From CAZSDU01 sp963662525 (lineage in GTDB: Bacteria > Bacteroidota > Bacteroidia > Bacteroidales > FEN-979): a DNA stretch of 64,000 nt. Under the pieces are notes generated by a model. That model was not told where the DNA came from. It saw only the letters and a program-made list of their open reading frames with translations, and did not search any database. The position numbers were made by a program, and so were the translations under genes. The stretch spans positions 1,612,001-1,676,000 of the forward strand of contig OY759717.1 in NCBI GenBank assembly GCA_963662525.1, in the 5' to 3' direction. This document shows, one piece after another, positions 7,772 to 15,770 of the stretch (its first letter is position 1; each line of letters starts with the position of its first letter).

Positions 7772-8836
7772 TTACTGAATGGCAGTGTTGGAAACCTGAT
7801 TTACAACCTCAAAGATGCTGATGTTCACGGGGCAGGAGGTGGTACATTTGCCGCAACCCACACAAAGGTTTTCACCGAAGCGTTCCTTGTAATAAACGAA
7901 TTTGTGCATGGCACGCTGCCTCCAGCGACGGTACTTTACCGGGCGTGGGTTATGGCCTCCGGCCATCAGTGTAAAGTAACCGTTATTGCAGGAGTCGTAA
8001 CTCTTGTATCGAACACCGGTATCCTTCACCTTCTCATCGGAGATCTTGAAGCAATGGCATGTCGGACAAACAAAGGCGCAGGTGTTACAGCTGATACAGT
8101 TGGCCGAAACATTCTCAAATTCAGGGGTGTCAAAGATTTTCGAAAGCTTCGCATTCACCTCCTTGTAGTTCATCTTGAGACGGAAAGTGCCTGAGAAAGC
8201 ATCAAACTGCCTTTTCATAGCAGAGGAAGCCTCTTCTTCTTCCACCGGTACCGTGTATCCTGCATCCTGTATCCCCATGCTTTTCAGAAAATCCCTTCCC
8301 TTCTCCGTCTTCGGCTTTACAAAGATCTTTCCATCGGTTCCGTTCACGATCAGTACGTCCATGGCATCGAGGTTTTCCACATCATAGTCGAGGGAAGTAC
8401 AGAAACAATGCATTTCGGCTTTGTCGCAACGGGTTGAAATGACGACAGTATTCTGGCGGCGTTTCTGGTAATCGTTGTCGATATAATCCCAGTTGTAAAC
8501 CTTGTCAAGCACCTGCAGGCTGCGGGCATCGCAATGTTTCATCCCGAGTATTACCCTTTTGCCTGCCAGGGGATCTTCGTCGGTATCTTTCATGGTCGTT
8601 CCGGAACTATCGGCTGTAAATTTCATGACCTTGGCCGAACGCGGGAAAAAGAGCGGCTTCGCGCTCATGGTCCTGGTGATGGGTGAATCAGGATTGCATT
8701 CGGCCAGGCTGGAAACCAACCTGAAATCGAACTTCCCGAATTTCTCAACCGGGGCATAGGTTTCATTTTTAGCTATGATGGCTTCGTAAAATTTTGCTAA
8801 GCCAGCTTTATCGGTAACAAAAGTTTCAACGCTCAT
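7772..8836 (-). CDS. flxB: FlxB-like 4Fe-4S dicluster subunit
   Basis: A 354-residue iron-sulfur protein of the Flx module. Near the C-terminus it has two ferredoxin-type clusters: CISCNTCAFVCPTCHC and CVGCGKCTTSCPVNIS. Upstream cysteines include GMKHCDARSL and RCDKAEMHCFC. The family also includes AsrA and hydrogenase-associated subunits; the operon context decides for FlxB. Residues near 188-195 (IQDAGYT) are encoded by three copies of the 7-bp repeat found elsewhere in the window. It would pass electrons between FlxA and the Hdr part of the complex. Confidence 0.85.
   Translation of the reverse strand: MSVETFVTDKAGLAKFYEAIIAKNETYAPVEKFGKFDFRLVSSLAECNPDSPITRTMSAKPLFFPRSAKVMKFTADSSGTTMKDTDEDPLAGKRVILGMKHCDARSLQVLDKVYNWDYIDNDYQKRRQNTVVISTRCDKAEMHCFCTSLDYDVENLDAMDVLIVNGTDGKIFVKPKTEKGRDFLKSMGIQDAGYTVPVEEEEASSAMKRQFDAFSGTFRLKMNYKEVNAKLSKIFDTPEFENVSANCISCNTCAFVCPTCHCFKISDEKVKDTGVRYKSYDSCNNGYFTLMAGGHNPRPVKYRRWRQRAMHKFVYYKERFGENLCVGCGKCTTSCPVNISIFEVVNQVSNTAIQ
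8253..8273. repeat. Three 7-bp repeats inside flxB
   Basis: On the minus strand this reads GATACAG, GATGCAG, GATACAC: exactly 21 bp and seven codons. The heptamers match those in ispG (42351-42392) and in the glycosyltransferase (47715-47777). Confidence 0.75.
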
Positions 8837-8851
8837 AAGAGTAAGATCTTA

Positions 8852-9703
8852 TTACATGATAAAATCGTCAGGATCCTGCATGCTGTATTTGTAAAAAGCA
8901 CCGCGGTCGCCTTCATGCACGCCGGCTAAGTGCTCCTGGAAGTTTTCAAAGATCACCCGTTCATTCCACTTATGAAGGAGGTGGAGTGGTAAATGACTTG
9001 GGCAGGCTTTTTCACAATTGCGGCAATCAACGCAACGGCCAGCCAGATGAAGCGACCATGTCATCAGGGCATGAAAAGCGCTGCTGGTCGTATTTGCACC
9101 GTTGTACAGGGTGGAAGTTTCCTGATCGATACAGCATTTCGCACAATAACAAAGCGGACAGGAATGGCGGCAGGCATTGCAACGGATGCAACTTTCAAAA
9201 ACTTCTTCAAAATAAGCGCGGCGGTCCACCAGTTCCTTTGCTGCCAGGTCATGAATGTCAACATTTACTTTGTATTCCTGTTGTCCCTTCGGGGTGCCAA
9301 GCATCTCGTCAAACACTATGGCATCGGGAATCACACATTCCGTGCAGTTCTGCATTTTACTGCCATTTTCATCCACCACGCCTTCACAGGCAATGCCTAT
9401 CACATAAAGTTTTTCACGCTTCACCTGGCTTTCAGTAAGCAGGAGGTTGAGGGAGCGGCTGTCACAGCCTTTTACAATAATTCCCACCCGCTTGTTGCGG
9501 GTATGATCCTGTTTAAGGTAGTTAGTGAGGTTAAAAACGGATTTGTCGTTGAAGACCAGCTTCGGCACCTCCTTTGTGTCTCTGATCAGCACCGGGACCT
9601 GGTTCTCATCGAAACCTGTCAGGCGGTAGCCAACGAAAACATCGATCTTATCTTCGGCAAAAAGCTTCGAAGCGATCTCCTGGATTTGTTTCGTGTAGTC
9701 CAT
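8852..9703 (-). CDS. flxC: FlxC-like 4Fe-4S subunit
   Basis: A 283-residue protein with an N-terminal FrhB-like region (VGIIVKGCDSRSLN) and two C-terminal 4Fe-4S motifs, CIRCNACRHSCPLCYC and CVDCRNCEKACP. It overlaps flxD by one base and precedes flxB by 15 bases, as expected in a tightly coupled complex operon. It probably relays electrons within the NADH-oxidising Flx module. Some additional cysteines (CAKCC, NCTEC) may bind further clusters. Confidence 0.85.
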   Translation of the reverse strand: MDYTKQIQEIASKLFAEDKIDVFVGYRLTGFDENQVPVLIRDTKEVPKLVFNDKSVFNLTNYLKQDHTRNKRVGIIVKGCDSRSLNLLLTESQVKREKLYVIGIACEGVVDENGSKMQNCTECVIPDAIVFDEMLGTPKGQQEYKVNVDIHDLAAKELVDRRAYFEEVFESCIRCNACRHSCPLCYCAKCCIDQETSTLYNGANTTSSAFHALMTWSLHLAGRCVDCRNCEKACPSHLPLHLLHKWNERVIFENFQEHLAGVHEGDRGAFYKYSMQDPDDFIM

Positions 9704-10188
9704 TATTTCTCGAAGTTTTCTTTTTTATACAAATGAAGCGGACCCAGTTTCTTAATGTCCTCGGTGACCTTGGCCACAACCTTGGCAAATTTGGGACCTT
9801 CGGCTGCCGAAACCCAGGAGAACTGGATTCGGTTTTCATGGAAACCGACGAAGTTCAGCAGTTTCTTGGTAACCAGGAACCTGCGGCGGGCGTAATAATT
9901 CCCGCTGATATAGTGGCAGTCGCCCGGGTGGCAGCCAGAAACGAGCACGCCATCGGCAGTAGTCTGCAAAGACTTGATCAGAAACCAGGGGTCAACACGG
10001 GATGAACACGGTACACGGATGATCCGGATATTGGGTGGATACTGGATACGCGAGGTTCCTGTAAGGTCGGAACCTGCATAGGAACACCAGTTGCACAGGA
10101 TTCCCATGATCACCGGTTCCCAGTTGGGAGGGGCAATGATCTCAGGTTTTTCAATGCTTATTACTTGGTCTTTTACTACTGTTTCCAT
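9703..10188 (-). CDS. flxD: FlxD, MvhD-type hydrogenase iron-sulfur subunit
   Basis: A 161-residue member of the MvhD/FlpD family, which passes electrons to HdrA. Five cysteines typical of the family are visible: C32 and C35 (LCNWCSYAG), C61 (VPCSS), C86 and C91 (GCHPGDC). Its start adjoins the hdrA stop. In methanogens and sulfate reducers this subunit is the bridge between the electron-input module and HdrABC, so its place between flxC and hdrA fits the order of electron flow. Confidence 0.93.
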   Translation of the reverse strand: METVVKDQVISIEKPEIIAPPNWEPVIMGILCNWCSYAGSDLTGTSRIQYPPNIRIIRVPCSSRVDPWFLIKSLQTTADGVLVSGCHPGDCHYISGNYYARRRFLVTKKLLNFVGFHENRIQFSWVSAAEGPKFAKVVAKVTEDIKKLGPLHLYKKENFEK

Positions 10189-12161
10189 CAGATTGAAACT
10201 ATCTCGTTAATGATTTGAGGATCGGTAAAACCAGCCAGGTTAATGGCCATGCTGCGGCATACGGCAACGCATGAACCGCATCCCTGGCATACGCCTTCGT
10301 TGATTTTGGCAACGGTTCGCATCTCCTTGGAGCCATGACCCAAAGGAATTTCTTCCGTGACAATAGCTCCATAAGGACAAACCTTCACACAATTCTGGCA
10401 GCCGGAACAGTATTCGTTGTTCACGGTAGAGATCATCGGGTCTTTCTTCATGGTATCTCCGGCAAAGAGACCGCAAACCTTGGCGGCACAGGCGGAAGCC
10501 TGGGCCACGGTATCGGGAATATCTTTGGGTGCCTGGGTACAACCGGCCAGGAAAATCCCGGCTTTGGCCGTTTCTACCGGGCGGAGTTTCGGATGTGCTT
10601 CAGACAAATACCCATATTTATCATAGGAAATACCCAGTAAGCGGGCGAGATCCGGATTATTTTTGGGTGGGATCACCGCTGTAGCGAGTACTACCAGGTC
10701 GGCTTCCACTTCAACTACTTGTCCGATCTGTGCATCTTCACCACGGACCATCAGCTTATCTCCTTTTTTATAAATTTTGGAAACACGTCCGCGCAGGTAT
10801 GTGGCTGCAGTATCGACCTGGGCCTTCTTGACAAATTCTTCATACCCCTTACCTGCGGCACGGATATCCATATAGAAAACGTAGGCATGGGAATCGTGTA
10901 CCTTATGATGCAGGAGAATAGTATGTTTGGTCGTGTACATGCAGCATATCTTCGAGCAATATTCAATTCCCTTGGCTTCATCGCGGGAACCGATACATTT
11001 GATGAAGACCACATTCTTGGGGACTTTCCCGTCGGATGGGCGCAGGGGTAAACCATTGGTCGGTCCATTGGCGGAAACCATGCGCTCAAATTCCAGGGAG
11101 GTGATGATGTCTTTGAACCTGCCTACCCCGTATTCTTCATAGGGTTTGGGATCCCACATATCATATCCTGTGGCAACTACCACGGCACCGATTTCGCGTT
11201 CGATAATCTCATCTTTCATGGTGTAATCGATGGAACCTTTTTCACAAACCTTGGCACAAACCCCACACTTGCCTTTGGTGAGCATGGTACAATGTTCGGC
11301 ATCAATGACAGGCTTGTTGGGAACCGCTTGCGGAAATGGAGTATAAATTGCTTTCCGCTTATCGATTCCCATATTGTATTCGTTGGGGACCTTTACCGGG
11401 CATTTCTGCCAGCAGGCGCCGCAGCCGGTACAGGTCTTGAAATTGACATAGGATGCTTTCTTTTTGATCTTAGCCTTATAATTTCCCACAAATCCCTCTA
11501 ATTCGAGCACTTCAGCATACGGGATCAATTCAATATAAGGATGCGAGGCCACATCTACCATCTTCGGTGTAAGGATACACTGAGAACAGTCGAGGGTCGG
11601 GAAAGTTTCGTCCAGCTGGGCCATCTTTCCCCCGATGGAGGGGCTCTTTTCGACCAGTACCACGGGAATCCTGGCATCGGCAATATCCAGCGCGGCCTGT
11701 ATGCCGGCAATACCACCCCCGATTACAAGGGCACGCTTGGTTACAGGTACCGATATCTCATGAAGCTGCTCGTTGGCTATCGATTTTGCGACGGCCATAC
11801 GGACCAGGTCAGCGGCTTTTTCTGTTGCCGCTTTTTTATCTTTCTGATGAACCCAGGATGAGTGTTCACGGATATTGGCCACTTCGAGAAGGTAGGGATT
11901 CATCCCTGCATCCGAAAGTGCCTTCCGAAAAGTTTTCTCATGCATACGCGGCGAGCAGGCGGCTACTACAATGGAGGTCAACCGGTGTTGCACGATAGCA
12001 TCCCGGATTTGTTGCTGACCGGGATCCGAGCACATATATTTATAGTCGATGGCGAACTTGACCTCACGGATGCGTTTGGCCTCTTCAACCACGGCAGGAA
12101 CATCGACGAAGTCGGCAATGTTAGCTCCGCAAAAACAAACGAAAACTCCTACTCTTGCCAT
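10188..12161 (-). CDS. hdrA: HdrA-like flavoprotein, electron-bifurcating subunit
   Basis: A 657-residue iron-sulfur flavoprotein and the expected site of flavin-based electron bifurcation. The N-terminal domain has FCGANI and CSPRMHEKTF. The FAD-binding motif VIGGGIAG lies at about 147-153, followed by C192 and C195 (DCSQC) and an inserted ferredoxin domain (C244, C247, C250, C254, then CGVCAKVC). Later come CIGSRD, YCSKICC and two C-terminal 4Fe-4S motifs, CSGCQNCVKVCP and CQGCGSCVAVC. The length matches full HdrA proteins. It abuts both hdrB and flxD, so translation is probably coupled. Confidence 0.95.
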   Translation of the reverse strand: MARVGVFVCFCGANIADFVDVPAVVEEAKRIREVKFAIDYKYMCSDPGQQQIRDAIVQHRLTSIVVAACSPRMHEKTFRKALSDAGMNPYLLEVANIREHSSWVHQKDKKAATEKAADLVRMAVAKSIANEQLHEISVPVTKRALVIGGGIAGIQAALDIADARIPVVLVEKSPSIGGKMAQLDETFPTLDCSQCILTPKMVDVASHPYIELIPYAEVLELEGFVGNYKAKIKKKASYVNFKTCTGCGACWQKCPVKVPNEYNMGIDKRKAIYTPFPQAVPNKPVIDAEHCTMLTKGKCGVCAKVCEKGSIDYTMKDEIIEREIGAVVVATGYDMWDPKPYEEYGVGRFKDIITSLEFERMVSANGPTNGLPLRPSDGKVPKNVVFIKCIGSRDEAKGIEYCSKICCMYTTKHTILLHHKVHDSHAYVFYMDIRAAGKGYEEFVKKAQVDTAATYLRGRVSKIYKKGDKLMVRGEDAQIGQVVEVEADLVVLATAVIPPKNNPDLARLLGISYDKYGYLSEAHPKLRPVETAKAGIFLAGCTQAPKDIPDTVAQASACAAKVCGLFAGDTMKKDPMISTVNNEYCSGCQNCVKVCPYGAIVTEEIPLGHGSKEMRTVAKINEGVCQGCGSCVAVCRSMAINLAGFTDPQIINEIVSI

Positions 12162-13105
12162 TATTCAACCTCACTTTCTGCTTCAACAGCTTTTTTGGGT
12201 TTCTTGACTTTTTCAGGTTCCGGTTCGATCTTGCCGATATTGGCAAGGGCTCCTTCAACCGGCACAATATGTTTATTGAACATCATATCCTTTTCCGGCA
12301 TACCGAAGGCAAGAGCCATCAGCTGCGTGAAATAAAAGATAGGAATATCCAGTTTTTTACCGGTATGTTTCTCAATATCCGGCTGCCGCATATCGAGGTT
12401 TGACTGGCACAGGGGACAGGCAACCACGATGGCATGGGCTCCGCTTTCTTTGGCCATTTCCAGGATCTGCCCGCTAAGACTGATCACTACTTCCGTATTA
12501 GAGATGCTGAAAGAGGCTCCGCAACATTCGGTTTTATAGTCAAACTCAGTAGCTTTAGCTCCCAGCGCTTCCACGATCCGGTCCATTGAAACCGGGTATT
12601 CGGGTGAATCGAATTGGGTGATTGCTTTCGGGCGGGTAAGAAGGCAACCATAGTAACAGGCCAGTTTCATCCCGGCCAGGGATTTGGTTACCTTGGCTTT
12701 GATGGCTTCCAGTCCGATATCTTCATAGCAGTATTGAAGCATGGATTTTACGGCAACCTTTCCTTCATAATGTCCGTCTTCCACAATGGTCGAATTGATC
12801 TCCTTGCAGAGTTCCGGGTTTTCGTCCATACGCGCCTTGGTCACTTTCATGCGCTGATAGCAGGAAGCACAGGGTATAGCCATGGTAGTATTATCCAGTT
12901 TCTCAGCCAGCACAAGATTTCTAAGCGGAAGTGCATAGGCCAGGCTTTCACTCATGGTGTGGGCAGAAGTGGCGCCGCAGCAGTTCCAGTCAGGAATTTC
13001 CTCCATCTGTACATCCAGGGCTTTCATGACCATTTTAACGGTCTGGTCGAATTCCTCGCTGGTACCATGCGCGGAACAACCCGGGAAATAAGTTATTTTT
13101 TTCAT
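12161..13105 (-). CDS. hdrB: HdrB-like heterodisulfide reductase subunit B
   Basis: A 314-residue protein with two CCG domains, the motif pattern that holds the non-cubane clusters where disulfides are reduced in methanogen HdrB. First motif: C10, C42-C43, C79, C82. Second: C150/C154, C194-C195, C230, C233. All key cysteines are present, so the site looks functional. The substrate is not CoM-S-S-CoB, because nothing methanogenic is nearby; it may be another low-molecular or protein disulfide. The last 30 residues are a Lys/Glu-rich tail. Confidence 0.94.
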   Translation of the reverse strand: MKKITYFPGCSAHGTSEEFDQTVKMVMKALDVQMEEIPDWNCCGATSAHTMSESLAYALPLRNLVLAEKLDNTTMAIPCASCYQRMKVTKARMDENPELCKEINSTIVEDGHYEGKVAVKSMLQYCYEDIGLEAIKAKVTKSLAGMKLACYYGCLLTRPKAITQFDSPEYPVSMDRIVEALGAKATEFDYKTECCGASFSISNTEVVISLSGQILEMAKESGAHAIVVACPLCQSNLDMRQPDIEKHTGKKLDIPIFYFTQLMALAFGMPEKDMMFNKHIVPVEGALANIGKIEPEPEKVKKPKKAVEAESEVE

Positions 13106-13117
13106 GTCGGGATCGGA

Positions 13118-13690
13118 TTATTGATGCTTCTTTTCCAGTTTTTCGGCAAGCTTATACATGCGCTTGATAGCTTTGGCGCTCTTCATTGGCTTTACGCCTA
13201 AAGGAATTTTTCCCTTAAGCAGGGCCTTGGGAGCCAAGTGCATATCTTTGAAGAGGTTACGGGTACGGATATTGAATTCAGCCATCATACGGAGTTCGTA
13301 ATTACGACCGTAACGTTTGATCATGTCCAGGAAAATCTCGTGGAACTTCCTGATCTCTTTGACCTTTGTCGTATCATTGATATAATTCTCTTCAATGGCC
13401 AGATGCCTAATCGCTTCCATAACTGCAGGGATTTCAATCTCTCGCGGGCATCGCCCGGAACAAGCTGAACAGGTAAGGCAAAACCAGGTGGAATTGGCCA
13501 TGTAAACCTCATTCTTCAGACCCAGTTTGACCAGTTGCATGATCTCCCGGGGCGGGAAATCCATGTAAGCTGAAACCGGACAGGTGCCTACACACTTACC
13601 GCACTGGTAGCACTCCAGCACGTTAGCGCCGCTTCTTTTATTGACCTCGGCCAGCAAAGTATTTTTTTCCTGTAATCCAAGTGTGATCAT
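13118..13690 (-). CDS. hdrC: HdrC-like heterodisulfide reductase subunit C
   Basis: A 190-residue ferredoxin-like protein with two 4Fe-4S motifs: C27, C30, C33, C37 (CYQCGKCVGTCP) and C71, C74, C77, C81 (CLTCSACSGRCP). It carries electrons from HdrA to HdrB. It is the first gene of the hdrC-hdrB-hdrA-flxD-flxC-flxB-flxA operon. Its upstream region has a -7 box and a perfect palindrome that matches the Rex operator. Confidence 0.94.
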   Translation of the reverse strand: MITLGLQEKNTLLAEVNKRSGANVLECYQCGKCVGTCPVSAYMDFPPREIMQLVKLGLKNEVYMANSTWFCLTCSACSGRCPREIEIPAVMEAIRHLAIEENYINDTTKVKEIRKFHEIFLDMIKRYGRNYELRMMAEFNIRTRNLFKDMHLAPKALLKGKIPLGVKPMKSAKAIKRMYKLAEKLEKKHQ

Positions 13691-13695
13691 CGCGC

Positions 13696-13715
13696 GTTGT
13701 TAATTAATTAACAAC
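13696..13715. promoter_or_regulatory. Perfect 20-bp palindrome, probable Rex operator of hdr-flx
   Basis: The sequence GTTGTTAATTAATTAACAAC is a perfect palindrome. Its inner 18 bases match the known Rex operator form TTGTTAA-N4-TTAACAA exactly. It lies between the -7 box and the hdrC ATG, at the expected transcription start, where a bound repressor would block initiation. Rex is released by NADH, which fits an operon whose input is NADH. The rex gene is not in this window. Confidence 0.8.
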
Positions 13716-13716
13716 A

Positions 13717-13724
13717 CAAAGTTA
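13717..13724 (-). promoter_or_regulatory. -7 box of the hdr-flx operon
   Basis: On the minus strand this reads TAACTTTG, an exact match to the Bacteroidota -7 consensus TAnnTTTG. It is 27 bases from the hdrC ATG. No clear -33 TTTG is present at the usual spacing. Confidence 0.6.
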
Positions 13725-13823
13725 AGAAAGATTTCTTTTGGACAGAATCTAAATTACATTTTCAGTCCCCTACCGCCTGTCGGGATTCCACAAACCTTTG
13801 AGAAGGCAGGTCTGAAGCGGGAA

Positions 13824-14840
13824 TCACAGACTTAGTTTCAACTTTCGGAAACTCACCATTTCTCTGGCCTCCTCATCCCATAGCCGCAATGAAAGGGTTG
13901 TAAAACTCTGCCATATGGTAAGGGGTTTAATCGCATTAAACAGGGTATTTTCCTGATGGCATCGGGAGAGGTTATAATTTGGGATCATGGGGCTCAGATG
14001 ATGAATATGATGGAATCCAATATTTCCTGAAAAATACTGAAGAAGCCGTGGAAGTTTATAATAAGAACTTCCTTCCAGTGCTGTTCTTTGATAATCCCAG
14101 GATTCATTCCTTGACCAGTATGTTGGCTTGAATTGGTGCTGGACATAAAAAAGCCAGAATCCAAAAATACCGGCAAAAGAGATAACCGGAAGCTGGATCA
14201 TCAGGAAAGATTTTACACCCATGAGCAGACACATTACGGTTATAAATACCAGTAGTCCTGCATTCGTAAAATAAACACTCATTCTGCCTTGTTTATTCAT
14301 ACCCTTTTTAGTGAAACGGTTACCAATAATAAAAACAAATGGTGCACCGATAAGGAACATGGTAATCGGATTTCGGTAGAAGCGATAAACTGTCTTATTC
14401 CAACGCGTCAGTTTCAGATATTCTGTCACCGTAAGTGTCCAAACGTCTCCGATTCCTCTTTTATCAAGATTTCCTGCTGTTTCGTGATGAACCTGATGGT
14501 TTCTTGACCAATGATTATATGGCGTAAATGTCAGAATCCCGATAAATATGCCCATTGCATTCATAAGTTTTCTGTTTTTCAGAAAAGAACCATGTCCGCA
14601 ATCATGATAAATAATAAACAATCTGACCAGCATACCTGCCGAAAGGAAAGAAAGTCCGAGGGTAATCCAGTAGGAAACCGAAAGGCCTTTAAACATTAAA
14701 AACCAGGAAAGTGCGTACAGTAAAAAATTACTCGAAAATTGCCACCAGCTTTTAACAGGACTGGGATGGTTATATCGTGATATGATTGTTTTCCATGAGG
14801 TTTTTGATGTTTCACGAGCATTACTGGGTGAAGTCATCAT
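13824..14840 (-). CDS. Membrane fatty acid desaturase family protein
   Basis: A membrane desaturase of the FADS type, probably acting on acyl chains. Three histidine boxes are visible: HDCGH (about 79-83), HWSRNHQVHH (about 110-119) and HHIHH near the C-terminus, which together bind two irons. Several membrane segments lie between them. The ATG at 14840 is preferred over a GTG at 14885, because a -7 box lies only 16 bases upstream of it. Such enzymes need oxygen, which is notable beside anaerobic energy genes and suggests tolerance of some oxygen. The position of the double bond it makes cannot be read from sequence. Confidence 0.85.
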   Translation of the reverse strand: MMTSPSNARETSKTSWKTIISRYNHPSPVKSWWQFSSNFLLYALSWFLMFKGLSVSYWITLGLSFLSAGMLVRLFIIYHDCGHGSFLKNRKLMNAMGIFIGILTFTPYNHWSRNHQVHHETAGNLDKRGIGDVWTLTVTEYLKLTRWNKTVYRFYRNPITMFLIGAPFVFIIGNRFTKKGMNKQGRMSVYFTNAGLLVFITVMCLLMGVKSFLMIQLPVISFAGIFGFWLFYVQHQFKPTYWSRNESWDYQRTALEGSSYYKLPRLLQYFSGNIGFHHIHHLSPMIPNYNLSRCHQENTLFNAIKPLTIWQSFTTLSLRLWDEEAREMVSFRKLKLSL

Positions 14841-14855
14841 GTCATAAAATTTTTT

Positions 14856-14863
14856 CAAATGTA
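14856..14863 (-). promoter_or_regulatory. -7 box of the desaturase gene
   Basis: On the minus strand this reads TACATTTG, an exact TAnnTTTG. It would place transcription start about 9 bases before the ATG at 14840 and thus downstream of the alternative GTG at 14885. No good -33 box was found. Confidence 0.5.
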
Positions 14864-14900
14864 AAGGTAAAGAATTAATGTTCACGAATTTGCAAAATGA

Positions 14901-14934
14901 AATAAGGCGGGTCTGTTTCCGGATCCGCCTTATT
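14901..14934 (-). terminator. Hairpin terminator after tonB
   Basis: A perfect 10-bp stem, AATAAGGCGG paired with CCGCCTTATT, with a 14-base loop. On the minus strand it is followed by a T-rich stretch. It lies 18 bases after the tonB stop codon and before the desaturase gene, so it probably ends the exbB-exbD-exbD-tonB transcript. Confidence 0.75.
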
Positions 14935-14952
14935 AATGATTATGTACTCCTT

Positions 14953-15735
14953 TTATTGTAACGTAAACTTGATCGGTAAGTTGAACTGTACACGCACGGG
15001 GACTCCTCTTTGCTTGCCGGGAACCCATTTGGGCATAGACTTGACAACCCTGATGGCTTCCTCATCGCAGCCACCACCAATCCCACGAAGAACACGAACA
15101 TCGGTAATGGAACCGTCCACTTCAACGACAAAGGTCACGAATACTTTTCCCTGGATGCCAAGTTCCTTGGCTTCTTCGGGATATTTAATACTTTCCTGAA
15201 GGAAACGAATACGTGCTTCTTCTCCACCGGGGTAGCCAGGTTGTTCTTCCACAACCGTAAAAATTTCAGCCTGCTGAGGTTGTTCAATAACCTGGGGTTT
15301 TTCGTCTTTCACTTCAACTTCAACATCCTCAGTTGGAACTTCTGTATTTCCTTTTTTATTCAAATCGTCCATGGATGTAAGACCTGTTTCAATGGTTGTA
15401 TCTTCCACAACCACAGGAGCTGTAAATTTAACCTTTTCAACCAAAGCTTCAGGAGGAGGAGGAGGAGGAGGAGGAGGAGGAGCTTCTTCCTGTTTCATGT
15501 TTTCCATGGTTACGCCTACTTCTTTCTCTTTTTCCCTGATCATTTTATTTTTATTGATATAAGCATTGACCAGAGGATAGCCAACCACAACGCTCAGCAG
15601 TAACAGCCCAAAAAGCATGGAAATGCTCACATACCTCTTGTATTTTTTACGAAGCATGTAGGAACCATATTCCTTGTTCCTGTTCTTGAAAACAATTTCC
15701 TCCATCGGTTCAACACGATGTTTTTCAATTGCCAT
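14953..15735 (-). CDS. tonB: TonB energy-transducing protein
   Basis: A 260-residue TonB protein that transmits proton-motive force to outer-membrane receptors. It has a short cytoplasmic N-terminus (EEIVFKNRNKEYGSYMLRKKYKRY, typical of Bacteroidota TonB), one membrane segment (about 38-57), a ten-proline run at about 86-95, an acidic linker, and a C-terminal TonB domain (about 165-260, YPEEAKELGIQGKVFVTFVV and KSMPKWVPGKQRG). It is the last gene of the exbB-exbD-exbD-tonB cluster. The proline run is encoded by a trinucleotide repeat. Confidence 0.96.
   Translation of the reverse strand: MAIEKHRVEPMEEIVFKNRNKEYGSYMLRKKYKRYVSISMLFGLLLLSVVVGYPLVNAYINKNKMIREKEKEVGVTMENMKQEEAPPPPPPPPPPEALVEKVKFTAPVVVEDTTIETGLTSMDDLNKKGNTEVPTEDVEVEVKDEKPQVIEQPQQAEIFTVVEEQPGYPGGEEARIRFLQESIKYPEEAKELGIQGKVFVTFVVEVDGSITDVRVLRGIGGGCDEEAIRVVKSMPKWVPGKQRGVPVRVQFNLPIKFTLQ
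15451..15482. repeat. AGG trinucleotide repeat in tonB
   Basis: Nearly eleven perfect copies of AGG on the plus strand, which encode the proline run of TonB on the minus strand. Length changes by slippage would be in frame and would alter the stiff linker. Confidence 0.9.
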
Positions 15736-15770
15736 ACACTATTATTTTAAAGTGTTAAACACATCATTGA

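Noticed and set aside
6856..8836. asrAB of anaerobic sulfite reductase
   Set aside because: The two genes resemble asrB and asrA, but no siroheme-binding asrC follows and the mvhD-like and hdrABC genes precede them in one operon.
13765..13810. CCGCCTGTCGGG and AAGGCAGG segments before hdrC as another copy of the palindromic element
   Set aside because: The arms are far apart, and no heptamers accompany them; similarity is too weak.
15010..15603. Long plus-strand reading frame opposite tonB
   Set aside because: It is the shadow of the tonB gene; its Arg/Phe-rich translation and the antisense of the proline repeat show no family features.
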